Source: Clostridia bacterium (lineage in GTDB: Bacteria > Bacillota > Clostridia > Lachnospirales > Lachnospiraceae). From it: DNA of 39,572 nucleotides. This document shows, one piece after another, positions 33,169-39,572 of this stretch (the first letter of the stretch is position 1; the number at the start of each line of letters is the position of its first letter). The notes below the pieces were generated by a model, which was not told where the DNA came from, ran no database searches, and worked only from the letters and a program-made list of their open reading frames with translations. Location: NCBI GenBank assembly GCA_910574475.1, contig CAJTAT010000018.1, positions 1 to 39,572 on the forward strand. The letters are read 5' to 3'. The translations under genes and the position numbers were made by a program.

Positions 33169-33211
33169 AACTGCGAAGGGCCGGCAGCTTTCAACCTGCC
33201 GGCCCTATGTA
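33169..33211. repeat. 43-nt GC-rich hairpin direct repeat, copy 1
   Basis: Contains AGGGCCGGCAG, an 8-nt loop and CTGCCGGCCCT, a perfect 11-bp stem. The whole 43 nt recurs at 35350-35392 in the same orientation with three mismatches, all in the first 12 positions. It lies just downstream of the 639-aa gene. Confidence 0.85.
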
Positions 33212-33263
33212 TACTGATATGTGATCTTTTATATTAGATACCTCTCATTTTTCACATATTTCG

Positions 33264-35183
33264 TTATTCTCCTCTCAAGCAGAATTCCTCATTTATCTTT
33301 GTAATAACAAGAATCATAATCTTTAGCAGCCTTATATAATCGACAAACTGTATCTTTTCATCCTCAGGATAAGTGCTATGTGCATATTTATTGCGCAAAT
33401 CAAGCCCATTGCTAAAAGAGGATTTATTCAATTCATAATTAAGATAATCCTGCTCTGGCTTTGAAAAAAGACTGTTCTCCAGTCTTAAATCACCACTCTT
33501 ACACCATTCATCAACCACACTTCTTAGCTCACTATCATAATACTGAGGACAAATTACATCATGATCATACAAGTCTTTCAGAATATATACTTTAGGAGCA
33601 TTTAATTTCAAATAGCCCTCCGGGGTTTTTATAACTATATCTTTTCCAATAAGCCATTGAATTTTTCCTTGTTGATATTCCCAAAAATCCGAAATTGATA
33701 CGTCCTCTTGAATTACCAAATCACAAAAACGGTTATACTTGTTTTTGTATTTTTCTATGTAACACAAATGGCTCTGATCAGAAAACAGCAAAAACTGTTC
33801 ATTTTGAATGTCATCGCTGTTAGCATAAGCATATTTATCCTCAGCAAACCCAGATAGATTAGAAAATACTATATGCTCCGAAGACATTTCAAATAACTCT
33901 CGATCAATTTGTCCGTCTTGCACATACATACGAAATTGTTTGAGCACTCCATCCATCTCTGAAGCAATGGTTCGGCACTTTTCTACCAGTGTTGTTCCCT
34001 CAGATGGGGAATTAAACCGAAAACCATTTACACCAAATTCCTGCGGAAGATACTCCTCAAAAAACCATTTCAAAACATCCTCTAAACGCACACCATTATG
34101 TTTCAATATATCATAGCAACCTTTTACCTGCATAGTTGAAAGATTTTCCCCTATATTAAAATGATTGCCTTTTATAAATTCTTTAACTCCTCTGGTTGAA
34201 AGCGTTCTTTCAAAGATTCCTAATTGAGATTTTACCGACACCAGAGTACTTCTACAACACTCATCAAACTGTTCAAAAATATATCGAAAATTATTTAAAA
34301 TTGTTGGGTAATCTAAATTTTCGAGCAGCCACTTAATATCATAAGTAATCCGATACGTGTTATCCTCTGACTTTTTGACACTTTTTATCTCTGGCACATC
34401 TGCAAATTCCACACCTATTCCATATCCTATCTGTACTCCTGTAAAAGGATGCTTTTCCCAATAAGTGGTGCTTGCTCTTTTTGCAGATAGTCTTAGCTTA
34501 TCGCTAATTGGGCAATCTTTCGAACTTTGTGCATTAACTAATAGCTGAAGATGGTTCAAGTTTGCTGTATCCGAATCCACATAACTCTGGAGAATTCTCT
34601 CATATTCCGATGGCGCTAATTCCTTGGGAAAATGATAAAGACATTTCTGTTCATTTCTTTGCAGAAATTTGCTTATAATCAAGCGTGGCGTTTGCGGAGA
34701 GATGCGCATTACATCTGCCAATTCTTTGCCATAATGCTTTACCAGTTCCTCTTGTTGTAACAGCACATAAAGTGTAGTCTCCGGATCACCTATATATTCT
34801 GTAAATACTTCACCACAAACTTTTTTAAATACTTTAAACTTAACGAATAGTTTCCAGTAATCTTCAATGTAACCAATGCATACCGAACGAGTAAGCTGTT
34901 GAAAGTTTTCATCATTTATTTTTCCAAAAAATCGTCCGAGAACCTTTGCCAGCAAAACACTTGACTTCTTATAATATTCAATCTTCTCATCATCCCATTC
35001 TTTAAGGTGTACACCACTATTAACTAATTCCTGAACATTATAAAGTTCAATGATCCTGTTTATATCCTTATACTCCTCATTCTCATCAAATGCTTCAAGA
35101 AGCATAGCCGATTTTTCTAAATTTTCTCCTATAGACCAATCATTTACACTATAAAATTTGATACCGTCATATTCCGGACGCAT
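33264..35183 (-). CDS. Large protein of unknown family with C-terminal HEPN-like motif; candidate defence gene
   Basis: A 639-aa soluble protein from the ATG at 35183 (GGAGG 11 nt upstream; a TTG at 35201 is the alternative). No signal peptide or membrane helix. I do not recognise the first 550 residues, which look mostly helical (for example EYYKKSSVLLAKVLGRFFGK). The last 50 residues read SSFSNGLDLRNKYAHSTYPE and then DYIRLLKIMILVITKINEEF: R-N-K-Y-A-H fits the R-x4-H motif of HEPN RNase domains between two helices, as in DUF4209-like C-termini. The gene is AT-rich compared with the core block, is framed by two 43-nt direct repeats, and lies next to a TnpC-like gene. A TATAAT at 35296-35301 may be its promoter. 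Confidence 0.75.
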   Translation of the reverse strand: MRPEYDGIKFYSVNDWSIGENLEKSAMLLEAFDENEEYKDINRIIELYNVQELVNSGVHLKEWDDEKIEYYKKSSVLLAKVLGRFFGKINDENFQQLTRSVCIGYIEDYWKLFVKFKVFKKVCGEVFTEYIGDPETTLYVLLQQEELVKHYGKELADVMRISPQTPRLIISKFLQRNEQKCLYHFPKELAPSEYERILQSYVDSDTANLNHLQLLVNAQSSKDCPISDKLRLSAKRASTTYWEKHPFTGVQIGYGIGVEFADVPEIKSVKKSEDNTYRITYDIKWLLENLDYPTILNNFRYIFEQFDECCRSTLVSVKSQLGIFERTLSTRGVKEFIKGNHFNIGENLSTMQVKGCYDILKHNGVRLEDVLKWFFEEYLPQEFGVNGFRFNSPSEGTTLVEKCRTIASEMDGVLKQFRMYVQDGQIDRELFEMSSEHIVFSNLSGFAEDKYAYANSDDIQNEQFLLFSDQSHLCYIEKYKNKYNRFCDLVIQEDVSISDFWEYQQGKIQWLIGKDIVIKTPEGYLKLNAPKVYILKDLYDHDVICPQYYDSELRSVVDEWCKSGDLRLENSLFSKPEQDYLNYELNKSSFSNGLDLRNKYAHSTYPEDEKIQFVDYIRLLKIMILVITKINEEFCLRGE

Positions 35184-35349
35184 TTTATCATTTACCTCCA
35201 AACCAGTTTATTAATCAAATAATTACTATCTACTCTTAATCTCACCAGCTTTTTTACATACAAATTTGATTTCGCGAGCAGGTCTCTGATTAATAATTAT
35301 ATCATTTTCCATCAAAAATGGTACTGAATTCTAAAATTATAATTGATAC

Positions 35350-35392
35350 AACTTCAAAGAGCCGGCAGCTTTCAACCTGCCGGCCCTATGTA
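35350..35392. repeat. 43-nt GC-rich hairpin direct repeat, copy 2
   Basis: Same orientation as copy 1 at 33169-33211. The 11-bp stem has one pair weakened (GAGCCGG instead of GGGCCGG). It starts 10 nt beyond the stop of the DUF6262 gene (which ends at 35403). No T-run follows, so it is not a plain terminator. Confidence 0.85.
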
Positions 35393-35402
35393 CATCCTCC
35401 CA

Positions 35403-35750
35403 TTACAGATTTCTGAAAACGCTCCTGTCCTGCTTCCCAAGCCCTTTCCGCAATTTCCTGTTCTCCTTCCGCAGTTCCTCATTCTCCTGCTTCAGCTCCC
35501 TCACCTGCTGTTCCAGCAGCTCGATCCGGCCTCCCATGGCCTTGTCTAGGATATTCCTGCGCGGGTCGATGGTTCCCGCCTGCTCCTCCAGCGCCCGGCT
35601 GATCTCAGCCCGCACGGTGGGATTTTTATAAAAGAACCCTCTGGAAAGTCCTGTCATCTTCATCAGCTGCGGAACCGATATCCGGTCTCCCTCCTCCAGC
35701 ATCTTCCGAATCGCCATCTTGATATATACTTTTCTTGGTGCATATTTCAC
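35403..35750 (-). CDS. DUF6262 / TnpC-like transposon accessory protein
   Basis: A 115-aa protein from the GTG at 35750, which has GGGAGG 8 nt upstream; the frame extends further up but lacks a start signal. Residues 10-50 form a helix-turn-helix (IRKMLEEGDRISVPQLMKMT, GLSRGFFYKNPTVRAEI). The C-terminal third is a strong coiled coil (GGRIELLEQQVRELKQENEE, LRKENRKLRK). This layout matches DUF6262, the TnpC accessory protein of Tn554-type transposons, which helps two tyrosine recombinases (TnpA, TnpB). No recombinase gene lies upstream, so this looks like a stranded end of such an element, with the 639-aa gene as possible cargo. Confidence 0.7.
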   Translation of the reverse strand: MKYAPRKVYIKMAIRKMLEEGDRISVPQLMKMTGLSRGFFYKNPTVRAEISRALEEQAGTIDPRRNILDKAMGGRIELLEQQVRELKQENEELRKENRKLRKGLGKQDRSVFRNL

Positions 35751-35860
35751 CGTAAGTACCTCCCATCTGAATTTTTGAAAATGTAAAAATCCAGATGGAG
35801 AGGCGGAGAGCGGCAACGAATATCAAACACAGCCCTGCGGCACATTCCGATAAAAAACGA

Positions 35861-35897
35861 CAAAAGAAAAACCGCAAAGGCTCGATGACCTCTGCGG
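35861..35897 (-). terminator. Hairpin terminator upstream of the DUF6262 gene
   Basis: On the minus strand CCGCAGAGG pairs with CCTTTGCGG (one mismatch) and is followed by TTTTTCTTTTG. No intact gene lies directly upstream of it, suggesting a deletion of what it once ended. The rest of 35751-36029 holds nothing I can support as a gene. Confidence 0.6.
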
Positions 35898-36029
35898 CTA
35901 TAAGAGATATATATTCTGTTAAGTGGAGATTCTACTTCTGGTTTCATGGTGAGAAATAGCGTTGCATGGACAGGAATTTTTTTGACAGGTAAATTTTCGC
36001 CCTATTGAATTGATATTGCTTATGTACCA

Positions 36030-36196
36030 TAGCGGCATCCTCCATATGCCGCTAAATTCCACATATGTGTATTCCCAAAAATATTATAAAGCGGCAGCTC
36101 TAAAAAGAAAGCCACCGCTTCATAGGCGTGTTGGTATGTCTGCTGTACGACGGCTTTTTTTCTTTTGCCACTATGTGGCAATGCCGTCATGCGGCA
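36030..36196. repeat. Cluster of intergenic hairpins downstream of the lipoprotein gene
   Basis: Three inverted repeats: TAGCGGCAT/ATGCCGCTA (36030-36054), TGCCAC/GTGGCA (36166-36180) and TGCCG/CGGCA (36182-36196). The last two stand back to back right after the lipoprotein stop and are followed on the minus strand by an A-rich run, then by AAAGCC...GGCTTT with TTTTT (about 36100-36165). Together they probably end transcription of the lipoprotein gene. Confidence 0.55.
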
Positions 36197-36200
36197 GCCG

Positions 36201-37097
36201 TTATTCTTGTGTTACGGTACAAGTACCAGAACTCGACTGTACCTCTTGACTAGACTTCGTGTGTTCATCAAACTCTTTTTGGCTGTATTTTTCAATACCT
36301 GTTAATGTGCCGTATCCCGAATCATTCAGATTTGCAAAATCACGGACTGTGTAAATATCTATCGTGCCATCCGTACTCTCAAAAGTACGCATTGAGCCTT
36401 TGAATTTTCCGCCTGTCATACTTTCTCCATTGGAAGTTAATACATCCCGACAAAAACGCACCTTTTCGTTACCCAAATACCACTGATTCTCTTTTGCTTC
36501 GTAAGTGACTCCAAAGGCTGCGTACTCCTTTGCCATATCTTCAAGTTTTTTTGTAGATGTCGGCTCTCCATCCATAGCAATGCTTAGGGGTGGATTTTTG
36601 ATGGCTTCGATATTACGGGCGGAAAATTCCTCTTCCGAAAACTCCTTTAGTCCCACTAATTTTCCACTGGGGTCAAACGAACCGTCATCAGAACGGACAA
36701 AACTACTAAAGTCCCGAACAGCATATACATCCACTATTCCGTTTTCATTGAAAAAATCTATACCCGCTTGTTCCTCATTTTCGCTATCTGGTATCGTGTA
36801 ATAGTCCTCGAACCATCGAACCGATTTTCCGTTATATTCCAGTTCCCCTTTTGAAGCGTTGTAAGTCATTCCAAACTGCTCATAAGGTTTGAATTGTTCC
36901 TCGTAGGAAACATCAGCATCTTCCGTGCCATCATAGGCAGCAACGGAGAGATTTGAAGCGGACACATCTGATTCCTGCGGCGAATTAGTACCTATTGTCG
37001 AAGTGTCTCTTTGTGTTACCGCCATACTGCATCCAGTCAAGCCTCCCACAATCAATACGCCGCAAAAGGCAGATACAAGAAAATTTTGTTTTTTCAT
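36201..37097 (-). CDS. Lipoprotein with two copies of an unknown domain
   Basis: A 298-aa protein from the ATG at 37097 (AAGGA upstream). A signal peptide ends in the lipobox L-T-G-C (Cys23), so it is a lipoprotein processed by signal peptidase II. After an acidic Ser/Thr-rich linker come two related units of about 87 residues: about 72-158 (YEQFGMTYNASKGELEYNGK, VDVYAVRDFSSF, KLVGLKEFSEEEF) and about 192-278 (YAAFGVTYEAKENQWYLGNE, IDIYTVRDFANL, TLTGIEKYSQKEF). I do not recognise the domain. It follows the kinase gene but behind a terminator, and has its own copy of the regulator's candidate binding site, so it is a likely target of that two-component system. Confidence 0.8.
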   Translation of the reverse strand: MKKQNFLVSAFCGVLIVGGLTGCSMAVTQRDTSTIGTNSPQESDVSASNLSVAAYDGTEDADVSYEEQFKPYEQFGMTYNASKGELEYNGKSVRWFEDYYTIPDSENEEQAGIDFFNENGIVDVYAVRDFSSFVRSDDGSFDPSGKLVGLKEFSEEEFSARNIEAIKNPPLSIAMDGEPTSTKKLEDMAKEYAAFGVTYEAKENQWYLGNEKVRFCRDVLTSNGESMTGGKFKGSMRTFESTDGTIDIYTVRDFANLNDSGYGTLTGIEKYSQKEFDEHTKSSQEVQSSSGTCTVTQE

Positions 37098-37167
37098 ATA
37101 AGCACCATTCCTTTCTTTGAGTGTATCTAAATGATAACAGCTTTCTTTGTGGTGCATTTGGGATTTA

Positions 37168-37185
37168 TTTGTGATTTATGTGTAG
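37168..37185. promoter_or_regulatory. Candidate response-regulator site before the lipoprotein gene
   Basis: TTTGTGATTTATGTGTAG differs from 39366-39383 at two positions of 18. Here the preceding bases make a direct repeat of ATTTAT at 11-bp spacing, as OmpR-family regulators often bind. A possible -10 box TATCAT for the lipoprotein gene lies downstream at about 37133. Confidence 0.6.
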
Positions 37186-37187
37186 TT

Positions 37188-37221
37188 ACAAAAATACGGC
37201 AAGCCTTTCGCAGACCTGCCG
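37188..37221 (-). terminator. Terminator between the kinase and lipoprotein genes
   Basis: On the minus strand CGGCAGGTCT pairs with AGGCTTGCCG (two G-T pairs) and is followed by TATTTTTGT. Confidence 0.8.
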
Positions 37222-37246
37222 CATATACTGTGTAAAATTTGTATGC

Positions 37247-38677
37247 TTATATAATTTGTGGTAGTTTGAAGAAGAATTCAACACCATTCTCCGTGTTACG
37301 GACATTACAATGACTATTGTGTTGCTGCAAAATTTTCTGTACGATATAAAGTCCCAGACCGCTTCCTCCTGTCTGACGGCTTCGGGATGTATCAACCCGA
37401 TAAAATGCTTCAAACAATTTAGGAATGGCTTCCTCTGGAATATGCGTATCATAATTCTCTATGGAAAATAAATAGTTGCTTTGCTGTTTCTGAACGGTAA
37501 TATTGATGATGGCTTTCGGTGGAGAATATTTTACAGCATTTCCTATTAAATTTGAAAATACCTTTTCCATAAGGATTTTATTGGCATTTACAGTAATTGG
37601 TTTTGAAAAATGAGTATTTATTTGTAAATCTTTATCCACAATCAAATCCTCTGTATCAGACAAATACTTCCGTATCAAAGGAACACAATCAAGATTTCCT
37701 GTTTTAAAATCAGAATCCGATGTCTGTAATCTTGAAATTGTCAATAAATCATATACCATAGATTCTAAAGTTTGTGTAACCCCTAATGACCTCAAAAGAT
37801 ATTTTTCCCTGTCTTTATATGCCCCTATCCCCAGAAGCATACCCTCTAACTGTCCCTTAATGATAGTAATAGGCGTTTTCAGTTCATGAGATGCAGCAGA
37901 GAAAAAATCTAACTGTGCCTGTTCCAATGCCTTTTCCCGTTTAATATCCGCTTCAAGTTCTGCATTGGCTTTTTTCAAATCAGTCAATGCTGCTCGTAGG
38001 TTTTGCGATAACCTATTAAGGCTTTTTCCCAATATTCCAAGTTCATCCGTCCTCTGCCCATTCACTTGCCATTCTAAATGTAAATCAGACATTTTCTCTG
38101 ATACACGGCTGATTTCTAAAACTGGCTTTGTAATAATTCTAGAATATAGCCATGATACAACAAGAGAAACCGCCAAAACAACAATTAGGAGCAAAGGGAA
38201 TATGCGTAAAAAAGACTGTTGCAGTTCAGCGATTTGCCCTGCCTTTCCATAGACAATAAGCATATAGCGGTCATTACTGCCCAAAAATGAAAAGTAATAA
38301 TTACTTGATAAGACAGGATTACCTTCATCCAAATCATCGTCTGATTCTTGTGCGACATTTGCCCCATAACTATCATAAAATTGTTCCGAAGGCAGCGTTA
38401 TCAACATACCAGTAGTATCATATAATTCAACAGAATTTATTTCCATATTTTGAATAAACTGGTCAAACAATCCCCCACTATCTGAAAAAGTCACTTTTTC
38501 TAACTCAGAGATAAATTCCTGTGTCTGTCTGTCCAAAAAAGTGTTTAATTTATTTGAGTAGGTTTGCGGCATTAGCCAAGCCAACAGACCAAATACCAAT
38601 AACGATATACATAACAGCATCATTGACGTGATGATAAAAACCTTTGCAAACAGACTGCTTCTAATTTTCTTTATCAA
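37247..38677 (-). CDS. Sensor histidine kinase of the lipoprotein-linked two-component system
   Basis: A 476-aa kinase with a TTG start at 38677, overlapping the regulator gene by 17 bases (GGTGGGA as ribosome binding site). Membrane helices at about 12-35 and 160-180 enclose an extracytoplasmic sensor of about 120 residues. A HAMP domain (about 181-235) is followed by HisKA (FFSAASHELKTPITIIKGQL, His264) and the ATPase domain (NLIGNAVKYS with Asn376/380, GGSGLGLYIVQKIL). The layout resembles VanS-type and antimicrobial-peptide-sensing kinases; the signal cannot be told from sequence. Confidence 0.94.
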   Translation of the reverse strand: MIKKIRSSLFAKVFIITSMMLLCISLLVFGLLAWLMPQTYSNKLNTFLDRQTQEFISELEKVTFSDSGGLFDQFIQNMEINSVELYDTTGMLITLPSEQFYDSYGANVAQESDDDLDEGNPVLSSNYYFSFLGSNDRYMLIVYGKAGQIAELQQSFLRIFPLLLIVVLAVSLVVSWLYSRIITKPVLEISRVSEKMSDLHLEWQVNGQRTDELGILGKSLNRLSQNLRAALTDLKKANAELEADIKREKALEQAQLDFFSAASHELKTPITIIKGQLEGMLLGIGAYKDREKYLLRSLGVTQTLESMVYDLLTISRLQTSDSDFKTGNLDCVPLIRKYLSDTEDLIVDKDLQINTHFSKPITVNANKILMEKVFSNLIGNAVKYSPPKAIINITVQKQQSNYLFSIENYDTHIPEEAIPKLFEAFYRVDTSRSRQTGGSGLGLYIVQKILQQHNSHCNVRNTENGVEFFFKLPQII

Positions 38678-39332
38678 TTTTATATCCCACCCCTCTGATT
38701 GTCTGGATAAAGTCTATCCCTAACTTTTTCCTCAAATTTTTAATATGCGTATCAACCACACGCTCATCTCCATAAAAGTCATACCGCCAAAGTTTGTCCA
38801 ACAGGTTTTGGCGTGTCATTATGCGCCCTTGATTTATCAGCAATTCCCGAAGCACTTCAAACTCACGTTGCGTCAATTCATATCCTTTTCCATCTATGAC
38901 TGCGGTATAGCTGTCTAAATCCAAAATAAGATTTTGATAACAAATTGTCTGATGCTCGTCATCTTGCATACGGTAGCTACGTCTTAAAACCGCTGCTATT
39001 TTCCGTACCAGAACAGGCATTGAGAAAGGTTTCGTAATATAATCGTCAACCTGTAAATCCAATCCCCGTATCTGTTCTTCTTCACCGTTTAATGCGGTCA
39101 ACATCATGATGGGAATTTGTGATTGCTTGCGTATCAATTCACAAACAGTAAACCCATCAATTTTAGGAAGCATAATGTCTAACAATATCAAATCAAATTT
39201 CACGCTTGTAAAAATACTGATTGCTTCCACACCGTCATTTGCAACAGCCACCTCATAGCCTGCTTCCTGTAAAAAGTTTTGCAGAAGCTCTTGAATATCA
39301 AAATCATCCTCAACAACTAAAATTTTTTGCAT
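38661..39332 (-). CDS. OmpR/PhoB-family response regulator
   Basis: A 223-aa regulator. The receiver domain has Asp9/Asp10, phospho-acceptor Asp52 in LILLDIMLPKIDG, Thr79 and Lys101 in TKPF. The winged-helix DNA-binding domain (about 128-220) shows LTQREFEVLRELLINQGRIM, WRYDFYGDERVVDTHIKNLR and the wing IRGVGYKI. It is first in the operon. Its leader holds a candidate binding site (39366-39383), suggesting autoregulation. Confidence 0.95.
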   Translation of the reverse strand: MQKILVVEDDFDIQELLQNFLQEAGYEVAVANDGVEAISIFTSVKFDLILLDIMLPKIDGFTVCELIRKQSQIPIMMLTALNGEEEQIRGLDLQVDDYITKPFSMPVLVRKIAAVLRRSYRMQDDEHQTICYQNLILDLDSYTAVIDGKGYELTQREFEVLRELLINQGRIMTRQNLLDKLWRYDFYGDERVVDTHIKNLRKKLGIDFIQTIRGVGYKIDKEN

Positions 39333-39365
39333 GATGCCACCTCCATGATAAGCATAGCATAGTAT

Positions 39366-39383
39366 TTTGTGATTAAAGTGTAG
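39366..39383. promoter_or_regulatory. Candidate response-regulator site before its own gene
   Basis: TTTGTGATTAAAGTGTAG, matching 37168-37185 at 16 of 18 positions and in the same orientation relative to the gene. It lies downstream of the promoter at 39426-39454, a position more usual for repression. Confidence 0.55.
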
Positions 39384-39425
39384 ATTTCAATTTATTTTAA
39401 AAAACCATTCATGGATTCCACATTT

Positions 39426-39454
39426 ATTATACTTGTTTATCAAAACGGTATCAA
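39426..39454 (-). promoter_or_regulatory. Sigma-A promoter of the two-component operon
   Basis: Minus-strand TTGATA (39449-39454), exact 17-bp spacer, perfect TATAAT (39426-39431). The -35 box is only 8 bp from the IS end, so the insertion stopped just short of it. Confidence 0.8.
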
Positions 39455-39461
39455 CTCAACA

Positions 39462-39572
39462 TGAACCGCTCCCTGTCAAGTTGACAGTTAAAAAATAAAA
39501 ATTTTTACCTGCCAGTCGCAAAGAGGACTGGCAGAGTTTTTATGCAGCATCTTTCAAATAGTTTCTATATTC
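39462..39572 (-). mobile_element. Right-edge IS3-like element, orfB-distal end
   Basis: The element's terminus starts near 39462 (TGAACCGCTCCCTGTCAAG, then TTGACAG). Inside it lies a terminator-like hairpin, CTGCCAGTC/GACTGGCAG (39509-39534), then the end of a transposase frame. Orientation is the same as the left-edge IS. Confidence 0.7.
39540..39572 (-). CDS. IS3-family transposase OrfB, last 10 codons (partial)
   Basis: The frame entering from the right edge reads EYRNYLKDAA and stops at TAA. The EYR(N) end fits the C-terminus (LSPxEYR) of IS150-group OrfB, the DDE catalytic subunit. Too short for more. Confidence 0.6.
   Translation of the reverse strand, partial: EYRNYLKDAA

Noticed and set aside
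35343..35549. Pro/Leu-rich plus-strand frame across repeat copy 2
   Set aside because: It is the reverse of the DUF6262 coiled coil and of the hairpin repeat.
1..39572. CRISPR array, rRNA genes, retron-type RNA, prophage structural genes
   Set aside because: No regularly spaced repeats, rRNA-like sequence, reverse transcriptase motifs or phage structural proteins are seen.

Overview
The window looks like a chromosomal piece of a low-to-mid GC Clostridia, most likely Lachnospiraceae. The reasons are the gene order radC-mreBCD-PBP2-minCDE-rodA-mgsA, a MinE-type Min system beside SepF/YlmH, a DUF4321 protein, a PF06838 'methionine gamma-lyase family' gene next to miaA, and general codon usage. 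Genus cannot be assigned from the sequence alone. Both ends run into IS3-family-like elements in the same orientation (orfA start at the left, orfB end at the right), so the window is probably a whole contig broken at IS copies.

Layout. 1-2070 is an accessory patch: an IS end, a DUF2089 regulator with a small membrane protein, tRNA-Leu(CAA), a gutted YefM/YoeB-like toxin-antitoxin locus, and an orphan 59-codon ORF between inverted repeats. 2074-18726 is a dense minus-strand core block of cell shape, division and envelope genes. Read in transcription order it is: DUF4321, radC, mreBCD, PBP2, minCDE, rodA, mgsA, a P-loop protein, an HlyD-like protein, yggS, sepF, ylmH, aroB, lspA, rluD. 18901-23978 is a second minus-strand operon: miaA, a PLP enzyme and two flavoproteins. 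24075-24535 is a small plus-strand HTH/membrane-protein pair carrying two frameshifts.

24538-30157 is the most striking part. It is a three-gene minus-strand phosphorelay: a stand-alone receiver, a membrane hybrid kinase with a degenerate receiver, a true receiver and an HPt domain, and a second membrane hybrid kinase whose receiver is fused to a C-terminal DegV (fatty-acid-binding) domain. No DNA-binding output domain is encoded. This suggests a relay whose output or input is a lipid-binding protein.

30367-39572 is accessory again: a DUF378 protein, a LysE exporter killed by one amber codon with its LysR regulator, a flavodoxin remnant, and a 639-aa AT-rich gene of unknown family. That gene ends in a HEPN-like R-x4-H motif, is bracketed by two 43-nt GC-rich hairpin direct repeats, and lies next to a TnpC-like (DUF6262) gene. 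Last comes a response regulator / sensor kinase / repeated-domain lipoprotein unit with a shared 18-nt candidate operator, ending at the second IS.
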